Assembly: GCA_038025085.1 (NCBI GenBank) | Contig: CM076147.1 | Span: forward strand, 40,856,766 to 40,920,765 | Source of the DNA: Tetragonia tetragonoides | Taxonomy: Eukaryota > Streptophyta > Magnoliopsida > Caryophyllales > Aizoaceae | Length of the DNA stretch: 64,000 nucleotides | Direction of reading: 5' to 3' | Shown: positions 49,432 through 61,659 of the stretch, piece by piece | Position numbering within the stretch: position 1 is the stretch's first letter | Layout of the letters: every line of letters starts with the position of its first letter | Notes under the pieces: generated by a model | What the model was told of the DNA's origin: nothing | What the model saw: only the letters and a program-made list of their open reading frames with translations | The model's database searches: none | Program-made: the position numbers and the translations under genes

Positions 49432-51124
49432 AGTCTATTAGATTTGGTCTTTAGTAGTAATTAATCCTTATTCTTTGTTTTTCTTATTTGTAGGTAATAT
49501 GAAGAATGGAGCATCTTTTACCTAGTGTTACTCTACTTTTACGTGTGGATTGCTTAAAGATGAAGATTAGCACTAAATCTACAACCCACTTAACTTGGCT
49601 ATTTTATGATATGTGGTGGGCCCATGTACTTACAAAGCAAATAGAATTGAATCACAAAGGGATCCAAATGCTTCGTAACTCCTGCAGGTGAATTAAGTAA
49701 TTGAAAGAAGTCCACTTCACTTTTGGGCTTTGTATATTGCAAAATAAATACAGTCAAGGGCTCCTTGTTTGTGGACCAATACGCATAACTCTTAAAAGGG
49801 AGTTCAAGTATATAAGCACGGAGGTTATCTTGGCAGAGGGGCATTCAACAGCAGGGTATTCTTGACGGCAGACCAGCAGGAGACGAAACAGAGAGCACCA
49901 CTACACAGGCACAGCAGCGCCTCGACGACAGATTACAAGGAAGACGAGACTTTGACATGGCCTTCGTCAATTCAATGGTGTTTTCTTCCCTAATCATGTC
50001 TAGCTAATTCCTCTGTCTAGGATTTTGATGAAGCCCTAATTTAGTGACAATGATATTTATTTTATTGGGATATTTATCTAGTTCTATGTGATTGCATAAC
50101 CAGATTACTTTAATTAGATTTACAGTTCTTAATGTTTATTCAATTCAGTCTATATAATTGTTCTTGTTGAATTTATTAATAGATTGAGATTGATACTTAG
50201 GTTATGTGATGGTATTTACTGATTGGGATTATTTTATTGAATGATTCATGCTAGTTTTAGATAAATTATGTCATAAATGAATAGTTTATGCTTGACCTAG
50301 ATGAATTATGTCATGTTTAATCGCAATATTTATTATTCAATCGAAGCTTGTAGCCTAGATTACTACCTAGAACTAATATTGTCCCAGGTTAAAGTATATA
50401 TTCATTGTTACGAGATTAGTGGTGGATTCAAGGTCCTAGTATTCGTCTACTTGGTTGAAACCTACTCAGTTTACTAGTTAGTTTGTTTACGTTACTCTGT
50501 TAGTTTATTCTTTTAGTATTATTTGCAATAGTTTAGAATCAAAAATCACAACTTTATTACCTTTAGATTAATTTAGGTTGATAATTAGAATATAGTAATT
50601 CCTCATTCCCTGTGGATACGACACCCTTATACTCAATAGTACTACATTGACCTTGTGCACTTGCAAGTATTTAGAGGGTTATAAACTACACATAATTGAC
50701 CGATCATGTGACTATGTGAGTGTAGCTGTTGAACTGTATATCTCTTCTTTGATTATCTTGTCTCATTGAATTGACTGGAAAAATTAGCTTCACGAATGAA
50801 CTGACGAAGCATGTCTGGAGGTTTAGGTGATCTTTGCTGATGGAACCTTTGTTGATGGGAGTACCAGTGAGCTGTCATGTGATGGACCGTTGAGGGAGCC
50901 GTTTGCTGTATTCTGTCAGGTAAATGATCATCCATCTACTGAACTTTTTCATTATTGCTAGTGTTTCTTGTCCCACAACAGTATTCTCAACTTTTTCTTT
51001 TTCTTTCTCCCACTCAGTATTGTGCTTCATGCATGTTGGATCTGTTAGTGCCTGATTATTGCAGGGTGGTACACACTGGACCCAATGGGGCTTGATTCTA
51101 GGAGAGGTTCTTAAGTCCATTTAG
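40707..51124 (+). CDS. PLP-dependent Met gamma-lyase / aluminium-resistance family protein, plastid type
   Basis: Twelve exons: 40707-40847, 42140-42253, 42957-43067, 43156-43218, 43324-43437, 43585-43734, 44098-44175, 44253-44474, 44567-44653, 49132-49251, 50827-50919, 51065-51124. All are phase 0, giving 450 aa. After a Ser/Leu-rich transit-like N-terminus come the family blocks FAGSTGYGHDEAGG, FFSGTHAITCALFA, APYDTLEEVIG, MVDNCYGEFV, AGSLIKNPGG (Lys near residue 268, the likely PLP Schiff-base Lys), GYASEVIFADGTF and GGTHWTQWG. The family (Met_gamma_lyase, fold-type I PLP) is annotated as C-S lyase or aluminium resistance, but the plant substrate is not established. Intron 9 (4.5 kb) carries an LTR element and intron 10 carries an AT microsatellite plus LTR-like sequence, yet every splice site is intact. 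Confidence 0.93.
45768..45992 (-). mobile_element. tRNA-derived SINE nested in the LTR element
   Basis: On the minus strand: A-box-like GTAGTGGAGTTGGTC, B box GGGTTCAATTCCCA, then a body ending TTGTAT plus an A tail (the T run near 45768-45783). The flanks share an imperfect 15-bp match (ggggccttatccttctt versus ggggcttgtcctcttt), a likely decayed target duplication. Confidence 0.6.
48080..48365 (+). repeat. Degenerate ~95-110-bp tandem repeat in the LTR element
   Basis: Three copies built on 'gtgaggttgagc.....gctcttaatga' followed by 'gagacggacttgatggattc' and then 'acc'. The last copy is the most diverged. Confidence 0.65.
49371..49426. repeat. (AT)n microsatellite in intron 10
   Basis: About 27 uninterrupted AT units. 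It is a likely length-variable site and a possible assembly weak point. Confidence 0.95.
49690..50705 (+). mobile_element. LTR-retroelement-like fragment in intron 10
   Basis: Contains phrases typical of plant LTR retroelement ends and leaders (a TATA-like 'caagtatataagcacgg' near 49806 and 'ccctgtggatacgacaccct' near 50609). No coding, no second LTR and no firm boundaries were found, so the call is tentative. Confidence 0.3.
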
Positions 51125-52798
51125 TAGGAGTAGAAAGAGCTGTGCAAATGTCGGAGAAGTATTAATCTTTCTGCGAAGGCGAACATAGTGCTTGATGTAT
51201 TTGGAATTGTGGCATAAACGACAGGGATCACTTTCTAAATGCCTGTGGACAGTTATAAGTTGGCATGAGAACATGTATTTCTATACAAGTGCAACTTTGC
51301 AAAGGTAAATTATTTTTGGGATACAGCAAAGCAACACACTTCACAACTTTTCAGTCTGTTAATGCTTAACTGTCACATAGCACCAAGAAAAAAGAAGCTT
51401 AACTGTCACAATTGTGCTTGTTATTGTGCTGCCAGCCTGAAATACTTACTAATACTGAGACTCTTGATTCTTCTCCCTCATGCAGGTCATCATGTATACA
51501 CTGTTGTTTCCGGCACTATTTCGTTTGGCCTGCCAAACATTGATTGATGTTCAATTGAGGACTGTAAGCAAAGTTGGTGGATATCTCACTGGTACATATT
51601 GCAAATCAATTGAGAGCTTGGACATCACTTGGTAGGATTAGAAACATGGTACATTGAGAAAAGTGGATTGTTTTGGTATAGGATTAGCTTGAAGTAGATT
51701 CTATTACCAATTTTGTTAGGTTGTTGAGTTTGGAATTGGTCTGCTGTTTAACTTTCGCAGGCATTTTGTGCTTTCATGGCCTCATATTTTGTAAATGTTC
51801 ATATTACTTGTACCTTAGCAGGTTCTTTCAAAAGAACTGCTAGCAAAGGTCTTAATGATGTGATTTCTACATTCTATCCAAAAAAAAAAAAAAGGTGAAG
51901 TGATTTCTACAGCCTGAAGTACGAGAGAAGGATGAAAACAGTCTTAACGATAATGGGAGAATGCCTTGTGTGTACACTGGATTTTTCATTGTTGGTGAAT
52001 GGTGCTAATCATAGACATCAGTTTTATTTGTGTACGTACATTGTTTTGTCTTCCTGAATCTTGTTCCTCTTGGTTTTGCGATGCAGCATTCAGCCATTCA
52101 CTATCTGTTTAATTTGCTTCAGCTTTTTAATTTCTCTAGCGGTGGTTTTTCGTCTACATAATCGATTAGGAGTTCCCCATGCCCCATTGGGGGCTCATCG
52201 AATACCTTAGTAAAATATATTATTTACATTTCGCATGAATCCTCGGACTTGGGCCGTTTCCATACCGTGTCAGGTAATAGACATGTTAGGTCGAAACACG
52301 CCTCGAGTTAGCCTGGTGCGGAGATCATAGACCTCATGCTTAAAACTAAAAGATCTCCGAAGCTTCACCGTGTAAGTTTTGGAAAAACTTGTACCTCAAA
52401 TATATAAGTTTGTATTTGGTGCGACCTCAAATATATAAGTTTGTTTTTGGTGCGATCTCAAATAGATAAGTTCAAGACCAAGGACAACATATACAATTTC
52501 AGGAAGAAAAGAAAAGGCAAACAAAAGCGAAAGCGAAAACGAATAGGGAAAGACTGTCAGTCCGTCACCCACAGCCCCACACTCTAACTCACACAGTCGT
52601 AAAGTCGTAATCTCTAGTCGCATGGGGTCCGACGAGCTGAAACAGATAAACCTCGGGGCAGGAAAAAAAAAATATCTGCAGTTGCCAACAATTTTATCCT
52701 TTTTTTTTTCCCTCATAAATAAGATAATAGCTTCAATCCCACAAACTCCCAATCAAGAAACTAGTTAAGTGCAATCTCAACTTATACATGGTTGTCCG
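51125..52798. other. Intergenic spacer between the PLP-enzyme gene and the zinc-ribbon gene
   Basis: 3' UTR of the upstream gene and promoter of the next. An A13 run lies near 51880, and a duplicated 'cctcaaatatataagtttgt' with a '.tttggtgcga' end lies at about 52395 and 52426. No gene is seen. Confidence 0.5.
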
Positions 52799-55700
52799 AT
52801 GGCAACATTTTTCCCTCTATCCATCTCTATCTCAACCAATATTTCCCATAACAACCCAATTCAAAGAGCAAGATGCTATCTTCTTCCAAAATTACCTTCA
52901 CCCATTAATCTTTTCTGCATGAGATGCTCAAAAACTGGTGCTGTTCGTCAAAATTGGTTAAAAATAAAGATTTGGGGTTATAGGGATGAAGGGGTTTTGC
53001 TTGGATTGAGAATGAATAAAGATGGGATTTTGTGGGGAGAGGGGAAGTTGAGAAGAGAAAAGAGGGTTGTAATGATGAGGTTCAATAATGGTTTTGGTTT
53101 TAATGGTGGGGATAATAATGGAAGTGGAAGGAAAGTTGATGGTACTACTGCAAGGGTTTTGACCAATCTTGCTTTGGCTGTGGGATTGACTTATCTCTCT
53201 ATGACTGGCCAGCTTGGTTGGGTTCTGGATACTATTGTGTCCCTTTGGGTAATTCTTTCTTTCTTTCTTTCTGTTTCTCTCTCATTAAGCAACATATTAG
53301 TGATGTTACTATATAATTTGGTTTGCCTATTGATGGTTTTGAATATTTTGGTATTTGTATAATTCGATATATGCTCACTTTCAAGCCCATATGTGATATT
53401 TTCAATTTTCAATCCCCAAATGACCTGCACCATTATTTATCCTAGTTTGGCTTAGTTACTTTAGCTTACCTCCTATGGTTGATGTGAGTGTCGCTAATGA
53501 TAAAGTAGTGTGTTTCGATAGTTTTATTGTTTAACTTAGATGATAAGATGGTAAAAGTGGTACTCAATTTGCATAATTACAATTACACAATTTGCTAGCT
53601 TGTAAAAGTTTGTCATGATTTGTTGTTGTTTTGGAGCTGTGTTTTAGTTATATACTTATATACACTTGAAGGTGTTATGCTGTTATCTAGAACAGCTTGA
53701 TAGGCTGCTTGACGTGCGTGTTTTTATTGTCTTTGTTCTAGTTCTCAGGTAGCGGATTAGATTCACCAATGTACATATTCTATTCCTGAATTTCAGACTG
53801 TCTGATGCCTTTTGTGTATGCCTCATAAACTTTGAAACTAATCTTGATCTGATAGACTATATTTGGCTTACACAGCTGCTTGCAATAATTGTACCAGTAG
53901 TTGGTATTGGAGCTTTCCTCTGGTGGGCAGGACGTGACATGATACAAGGCACTGTGAGATCTCTTAAACTCCCGCTTTAATATGATTGTGCCACTGCCTG
54001 ATCTTAGGGTTATAAATTTTAAGATATATGCTTTCACTCTTGCCTGAAAAATGAAGTCTGAAAGTATTGCCACTCCCTTATGAATATGAAGGGACCGTGG
54101 TTTTACTTTTCCCTTTATTTTCTCTGTTCCATGTGTAATTTTATTGGTGATAGTACCAGGATTCTTCTTGACAAGTTAGCTTATTTATCCAATAGCTACT
54201 TTAAGCAAAATAAGTAGAAAAGATTGTATGTGATGCTTTTTATAGTTTTCTTTTTCAATTATTCTTTTGCTGTCTTATCACGCCTCCCGGGTCCCGGGCC
54301 AAAAATCTTGTCTTAAATTATATTTGTTAAGTGTTTTTGCTTTTATTATCTGCAGACGGACTTTTATCCACCAGTAATCCGTTAAAAGATGCTGAACGTA
54401 TTGATAAAATGTACTAAAACCCTGCAGTTTGAGTGATCTTATAGATATGTATCATGTGTAGTATGATAATAAAGCATACACGAAGCTTACACGCTCTGAA
54501 GGTTTAGCTGAGAACTTTGGAAACTATCTTGGTCGAAAGTAATGTCTTAGTTGTGCAAGCTGGCCCGGCACAAAATTTCAATGGGAATGGGATCAAGGAA
54601 GATCAAATAGGATTGTGAACCAGGATGTTCAGTGACTTTGTACCCAACTCACTTCAAATCAAATCATATTAATACATTTTGCATAACTTGGCTTTCGAAA
54701 ACTTGACCAAGCCCTTAATTCCCAAGTTGAGTGCGGATATCTATAATTAGTGGTCATTTGGTTCATTGTGAGAAGTTTTATTTCCTAATAAGTTGTAGTT
54801 CCCATGTATTAGAAGATCCTGAAAAATTGAGGGGGGGGGGGTCCTTCTGGGTCAGAATAGATCCCTTGAGAGGTTTTGGCAAAATTTGTTATCGGGCTCC
54901 AGGAAGACCAAAATTGATGGCTATCCAATCTTTTTTGGTTTCGCGGTCTCAGAACGAAAATTGTTTTTTCGCACCATATCATACAGGACACCCTAGGGGA
55001 CATAGAAGGCCTCCTGGGTTAGTTATTTAGTTCCCTTCTCAGGCTTGGAAGGCCATTATACAATCATCCACTTTAAAGGGCCAAACACCAAAATCATGGG
55101 TGAGTACAAAGTTCAAAGACCCGAATGGGCTACCACGGGCATGGCGGGGCGGGTTCGTCTGGGTCACAACTCACAATAGACCCTCCCCAGAGAAATTTTG
55201 GGTAAAAAATATCCATCGGGAAACCCAAAATTGAAGACTATAATCCACATTTTTAAAGGTTATAGTGGCCCCGAAACGAAAGTTGTTTTTACATATTGCA
55301 CAAGGCACCACTGGGGGATGTGAGAGGCCACCGGGGTTGGTTATTGGCTGTCTTGGAGGGCATTTTATGGTCACGCATTTTAAAGGGCCGAACATCGAAA
55401 ATCATGGGTGAAAATGAAGTTCGGAGACCCGGATGGCTTACCGGGATCCACTTTTTTGGGATTCGGAGGCCCAGGAACGGAACTTGTTATTTTCGCACCA
55501 TATCGCACAGGGCATCCCTAGGGGACATGGGAGGACTCCGAGGTCGGTTATTGGCTCACCATTAGGCTTGGGAGGCCATTTTATGGTCACCCTCTTTATA
55601 GGGCTAAACACCGAAATCATGGGTGAATACGTACTTTGCGGATGGCCTACCATGGGCCTTGGGGGTCCGCTTGGGTCCAGGGGCGGAGACAAGGGGGGAC

Positions 55701-58700
55701 CAATGGAGGCCGTGGTCCCCCCCATAACTTAGAAACTTAATAAATACAAAAACTGATACTTTTGTATCATGATTCTTGAGCAGCGCAGTTGGTGCTAGCC
55801 TTTTGGTATGTCTCTTTTAGAGACACGGAGGTCAGAGGTTCGAGCTCTAGAAACCTCACTTTGTGCCTTTCATTTTTTTGCACCTGGTCACTTTTGCCTT
55901 TCATTTTTTTGCACCTTTCTTTATTACAGTATTCAGCCACACTTTCTTTCCCATTTCCCATTGTTTCTTTTGATTTTACAAATGATATAGTATATGTATT
56001 ATTTATTTATTTTTTTGTTCTTTTGGGTATAATTCTGATCATTTCTATATAATAATTATCCATTTTTTATGGTTTTTATGAAGTTTGGTTTTTATCTTAT
56101 TGTAAAAGTCTTTTTTCAAAATTCTATTCAAATGAAAAATAAAATTTTTAGGAGAATTTTTATACTCTACTAATAGTTAAAGGCAGTTAAAGGCCTTGTA
56201 AATAACTAATTTCTAACAAACTTTTTTTTTTAATCAAAACAAAGACTTATATAAAAGAATAGAAAATTAAGACCAAATTTTTGGCTCCGCCACTGCTTGG
56301 GTCACAATTGATCCCCCGGATGGGTTTGGGCAAAAATCTCAATCAGGCCCAGGGAAACCCAAAATTGAAGGCTATAATCCACGTTTTTGGGTTTCCGGAG
56401 TCCCTCAAATGCAAGTTACTATTTTTGCACCATATCGTACGGCGCACCATTAGAGGACATGGGAGACCAACAGGGTTGTTTATTGCGTCCCTATTAGGCT
56501 TGGAAGGCCGTTTAAAGGTCATGCATTTTAAATGGTCGAAATCATGGGTGAATACGAAGTTCGAAGACATGGATGATCTACTGCGGGCACAAGGGTCCTC
56601 CTAGGTCCTAATAGATCCCACATATAGGTTTTGGCAAATATCTTTACTGGGTCCCGGGAAGACCAAAATTGAAGGCTATAATCCACATTTTTTTGGTTTC
56701 CGGATGCCCCGGAACGGAAGTTGTTATTTTCACACCATATTGCACGGGGCTCCCATAGGGAGCATGGGAGGCCCCGTGGGTCGTTTATTAGGTCCTTGTT
56801 AGGCTTGGAAGACCATTTTATGGTCACGCACTTTAAAAGGTCGAACACCGAAATCATTGGTGAACACAAAGTGCAGAGACTGGTCTACCAGGGGAATGAG
56901 GGGTCCTCCTGGGTCACAATAGACCCCCCGCGGAGAGGTTTGGGCAAAAATCTCCACCAAGCCCTAGGAAGCCCAAAATTGAAGAGTTGAAGACTCTAAT
57001 CCATGTTTTTTGAGGCCCTAGAACGTAAGTTGTTATTTTCGCACTATATCGTACAAGGCATCCCTAGGGGACATGGGAGGCCTAGAGGATTGGTTATTGT
57101 CTCCCTATTAGTCTTGGAAAGCCATTTTTTGGTCACCCACGAACACCAAACTCATGGGTGAATACATAGTTTGGAGACTCGGATGGCCTACCAGGGTCTT
57201 CATGGGTCACAATAGATCCCCCAGAGAGGTTTTGGAAAAAGTCACAATCGGGCTCCGGGAAACCCAAAATTGATGGTGGCCACAATCCACGTTTTTGGGG
57301 TTCCGGAGGCCCTGGAACGTAAGTTGTTATTTTTGCACTATATTGCATGGGGATCCCTTTGGGGACATGGGATGCATACAGGGTTGATTTTTACGTCCCT
57401 ATCAGGCTTGGAACAACGAAATCATGGGTGAATACGAAAAAAAAATCAATATTTATTTTGGAACCAGATTGGCCTTCTCTCTAATACACAATTTATAAGA
57501 AAACGAAAAACAAAGTTTACTACCCACTTACCCAGGCTTTACATTTTTTGATTTGAATGCTCAACTATTTGTAGCTGTTGATATATGTTGTTTCTTTGAC
57601 TAATATTTATTCTTCTTTATCTGGTGTACATGCAGTGCCCAAACTGTGGCAACGCTTTTCAGGTTTTCAAGTATGGAAATAATCAACCTTTTTCCAATGC
57701 AAAGATAAAAGTTAGTATAATGATTTGTTCTAGCTATATGCCTGATCTCTTATGTTTTTGGTTTGACGTGTTTCAGATCTTCTCTCAAGGAAGAACCTCA
57801 ATTGTGCCCATTTTGCACTCAACCCTTCTCAGGTAGGGGAAAATATATAATTTGTGCTATTAGGTTTAAGTTATTACCACCTGATTGTTAGGTGAAAAGT
57901 TTTCGTACCCCATTACATGAATTTTCTTGTGTGTGACCTGATGAAACAAGTCAAGGTATGTGAAATTCTCCTTATGATATGATGAACTAGTTTAGACACT
58001 GTAAGTTCCCTAGCTATATACTATCACCATGCCATTTTTATTATTCATCGGGTGAGTTTAAGGTAACTTGTTCATAGTACCATGCCACCTGCATTCATAT
58101 GTATAATGCACTTTATATTGGCCTATATTCAGTTTATCCGCTTCCACTTTCCAGTGCTACCTACTGATCCTTGCATTAATACCTCTCGTTTTTCTTCATT
58201 TTTGCAAGTCTTTCCGAAGCAACCCATATTTGTCTTTCACACGTTTGTAGTGTAATTTCCAGACATACTCCTATAAAGTTGTTTTTGTCATTTTGTTTCA
58301 AGTAATTTTTTCCCTAAAATGGAAATATATTCTTTCTTTTAATTATCCGTATCCATTTATTGAGAATTTCAGTGGAAGGGAATGAGTTTGTAAACGAACC
58401 TATCAATTTCTCCTCTGAACGTTCTACTGTGTTTGAACAAACATTTGATGACTTCTCACCAAGGTCGAGAAAAGGTATGATCTCACCTTGCAGATTCTCA
58501 CATTTATCCTCCAGTTTTCTTTTTTCTGCATGTCATTTATTGCCTCGTTTTGATGGGAATTGCTTATATATGGTTGATGCCTATTGTAAATATGTGCATT
58601 TCATTGTTTTGACTTATTCTACCTTTGGCTGAGACATGCCATATGAGGTTTGCCTCTATGGCTTATCCATTTTGTCAGCCTTAGCAAAATTAGGATGACT

Positions 58701-59750
58701 TTCGATTAGAGTTGTCTTCTTGCTCTTTTTATTTTTGGTTCTGTGACTCTTGTCACTGATGCACTTTGTCGCCATCTCCAGCAGTCCTAGTCTCTTAGAC
58801 CTTTTTTTTCTTTTTTCTTTTAATTGATGCAATATGGAGCACTAGAAAGTTCTGCGAAAGAGGCACAGAGCAGCCATTCATTGATAGCATGATAGATTGG
58901 CTATGGATGAGTACTATTGGTTTAATGCTGCATACACAGGAACAAGCAAGTAGGTCATTTAGCAGGCAACTTACTGTAGATTATTTGCTGACTTACTGAA
59001 GTAGGGCCATTGGAAATATTGAGGGAAGTCCAGTATCAATATCTCCCTCCTTTATCTGATGCAACATTGAAAAGGAGAAGAAAGATGGAGGTACCCATCT
59101 AAAGGACGACTTTGATGACTGAATTTCGGTATTTTTAATTGCATAATAGAGGACTTTTGGGGTCACTTTCTCAGACCTTTTTTCCTTGGAAATAGGCTGT
59201 GAGGGGTAACTGTACGCAAATTTTTTTCTAATTGTTGCATGGGCAAGATTGTTAGATAACTTGCTTCCCTTTTGCTGTGAGTACACATTTTTTGAAGAAG
59301 GGGAGGCTGAGGATAGATGTGGGAGAAGACAATAAAAATCCTGAAACTAGGCCAAACGGGCCATCCCCAAGTCTTTTACTCAAAACTTAACATTGATGAT
59401 TGGTATGTTAAGCAACCTCTTGCACAGACCTAGATGGGAGGTTTGCTATATGCTTCAAATACCTCTTGCACCTCTGCATCATTCTTATGGTTTGATTAGA
59501 TGGTTGGAATATAAAATTGACATTTGAGCAAATCATAGTTCACTTTCATTTGTACACTCAAACATCAGCAAGAAAATTATTGCTGGGCTTTGCTTTAAAA
59601 TATTTAGAGGACTACTTACCTGTTGGAATTTATGACTAGAAGGATATCAAGTTCCTTCTACCCTCTTAAATAACTACTCATTTTTCCGCAGGAAAGGATA
59701 CTTCAAGAGCTATAGTCGATATTGAAGCTGAAATTACAGATGCAGATTGA
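52799..59750 (+). CDS. Predicted plastid membrane zinc-ribbon protein
   Basis: Six exons: 52799-53248, 53876-53953, 57636-57670, 57777-57832, 58373-58474, 59692-59750, giving 259 aa, with all phases joining in frame. The N-terminus (MATFFPLSIS, Ser-rich, few acidic residues) looks like a plastid transit peptide. Two hydrophobic helices follow: one around LALAVGLTYLSM, and LLAIIVPVVGIGAFLWW in exon 2. Then comes a zinc ribbon CPNCG..CPFC with 18 residues between the pairs, split over exons 3-4. The acidic C-terminus is SRAIVDIEAEITDAD. I do not know the specific family; I infer a thylakoid or envelope anchor with a stromal zinc ribbon. The 3' UTR is probably spliced (donor GAAG/GTAAAC near 59781, acceptor GATTGCAG near 60334). 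Intron 2 (3.7 kb) holds a satellite array. Confidence 0.8.
54828..57440 (+). repeat. Satellite-like tandem array inside intron 2
   Basis: About seven to eight diverged copies of a ~300-bp unit. The marker 'atcatgggtga' recurs at about 55093, 55401, 55616, 56541, 56853, 57150 and 57421, spaced 271-312 bp once the hAT insertion is removed and one shortened copy is allowed for. Each unit runs 'gggtcacaatagatccc', 'aaaattgaaggctataatcc', 'cgcaccatatcg', 'ggggacatgggaggcc', 'ggcttggaaggccattttatggtcac' in pieces. It is GC-richer than the surrounding introns. Long open frames on both strands are repeat translations. Confidence 0.85.
55678..56295. mobile_element. Non-autonomous hAT element inside the satellite array
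   Basis: 618 bp with terminal inverted repeats CAGGGGCGGAGACAA and CAGTGGCGGAGCCAAA, and a perfect 8-bp target duplication CTTGGGTC (55670-55677, 56296-56303), which is diagnostic of hAT. The duplicated word belongs to the satellite unit. The interior has a tRNA-like stretch (GCGCAGTTGGTGC then AGAGGTTCGAGCTC, 55786-55845) and a direct repeat gcctttcatttttttgcacc. No transposase. Confidence 0.88.
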
Positions 59751-59881
59751 AATGAACATGCATTTTATCTCCATGTGAAGGTAAACATATATAAAGCATT
59801 CTTATTTCTTATGAAAGTGAAAAAATGAACATGCAGTTCTAGCTGATTCTCTGTTAATACATTTTTTCTTAATTGAAAACT

Positions 59882-60065
59882 ACAACAACAACAACAACAA
59901 CAACAACCCAGTAAGTGTCCCGCCTAGGGCGGGGTCTGGGGAGGTCCAGATGTACGCAGTCTTACCCCTAACTAGTTGCCTAGAAGAGAGACTGTTTCCG
60001 AAAGACCCACAAAAACCTTTTTTTTTTTTTTTTTTTAAAAATGCATTTCAAAACGTTTTTTTTTT
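59882..60065 (-). mobile_element. Severely 5'-truncated RTE-type LINE 3' end
   Basis: On the minus strand it ends with GGAAACAGTCTC, GGGGTAAGACTGCGTACAT, CCCCAGACCCCGCC and a (TTG)n tail, the 3' domain shared by plant RTE LINEs and Au-type SINEs. A 13-bp target duplication TTAATTGAAAACT flanks it (59869-59881, 60066-60078). It sits in the putative 3'UTR intron of the zinc-ribbon gene. Confidence 0.82.
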
Positions 60066-60499
60066 TTAATTGAAAACTGTGAAATTAAAATATAAAAAAA
60101 CCGTACACAATGCATTCTGGTAGCATCTTCAAGCTCCAAAACAGTAAACACGCAGGTCCGAAAGTGAATATTACAAAAGGTCACTGACTTGCATTGTAGA
60201 TGGATAAAAGTGAAAAAATGGCTCCATGTTTTGTTACTTTGTTGGTGCATCACTGATTCACTAGTTGAGTATCCTATTTTAATAGAAGTAGACATCTTCT
60301 TTTAGCTAAACAATGTTTCTGAATTTTGATTGCAGATGAACATGGTGTCTTGGGAGAGCGGAAACTTAAAAGTTCCATGTCCATGTCTGGAGTGATTTCA
60401 TGGCAGAATTGGTTGCTGTCTCTGCATAGTGACCTGCTCTGCTTGGAAGTTGCACTCTTGCAACCATACCGTGTTCTCTAGCGTAGCTAATTCCAATTT

Positions 60500-61592
60500 T
60501 GAAGTTGCAACCACCAACTGGCAACTAATGTGTATATATATAGGATAGTCTTATACACATATGTCGGACTAGGTGAATGTATTTTTGTCTCATATTATAC
60601 GTAGAGTTCTGTAATTTATAGCTTGCGTTGTTGTATACTTGTATGACGAAACCTTCTGTGAGTATAATATTTTGATACTACAGTCTACAATTGAACTGCG
60701 ATGCTACTGTACTAGTCCTGTATAGTTCTGAAAAGTTGAAGGCTCTATTGATGATAGATAATTAACACAAATGATTCTACACATTTTTTTTAACTGCTGC
60801 AAATTATGTAGCCGTGTGACAAATGACAAGGGCTCATTCAAAAGCTTCATATTTACCATTTGCAAACGTCATGAAGCTGAAAAGGAAAACAAAGATTTAT
60901 AAGCTTCTGCAGAGACCCTTGCAGATTTGGTACTTTCAGAGTTTCAGGCACAATATAGCCCAGGGCAAGACCAATCTCGATTCTCGATCACTGACTGATG
61001 TGCAATCAGCAATTGAAGTATGAACTTTTCTTAACAAACTGAAGTTGGAGACAATCTCATCAGCATGTATTATAAATTGTAAAGAGTTGTTGCAAGTCTA
61101 CAAGAGTCATGTACAAAAAACTGGACTTGAACTGTACACATCAGAAGCTGAAACGAGTAGTAGAAGATGGCGACCCTGTTTACTTCACCCTCATGAGTGC
61201 TACACACACCTTATTTCTAATAAGTTCAGAACAAACAACACCATTCTCATTGTGAGGACACTTTCTGCAAAAGGAAAAACCAAGTTCTCATTAGCGTGAT
61301 TGATTTATTCAAATAAAAAAAAAAGTATATTAATAAAAGATTGAGAAGTATCAAAAAATGGTGGGAGGGACTAGGGAGATACGAACAGGAGTATATGTCA
61401 TGAAGCAGCCCGGACAGGAGCTCCAAAATGCTCCGTTTTATCAGTTTAAAGCAGCACTCTTTTCAGTTTTAAAAAAAATTGCAACCCAGAAAAAACGGAG
61501 TCAGAATTCACAATGAACACTGACTGGACAAGCAAAAGAGAGCCCCATCATTTGGCCAAAAGGCCTTCTATAAAGCAAATACTATGGTGGCT
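60500..61592. other. Gene-free spacer after the zinc-ribbon gene
   Basis: Contains its 3' end and AT-rich spacer. Short frames at 60823-61299 show no family resemblance. Confidence 0.45.
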
Positions 61593-61593
61593 G

Positions 61594-61598
61594 TGATT

Positions 61599-61659
<61 letters not shown>

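Noticed and set aside
55171..56990. Many 75-113-residue frames with shared phrases
   Set aside because: Periodic translation of the ~300-bp satellite on both strands; no stable frame across units.
54828..57440. CRISPR-like array
   Set aside because: Repeats are ~300 bp, diverged and without unique spacers, in a plant intron.
60823..61299. Short plus frames downstream of the zinc-ribbon gene
   Set aside because: No homology recognised and no splice or promoter signal tying them to a gene.
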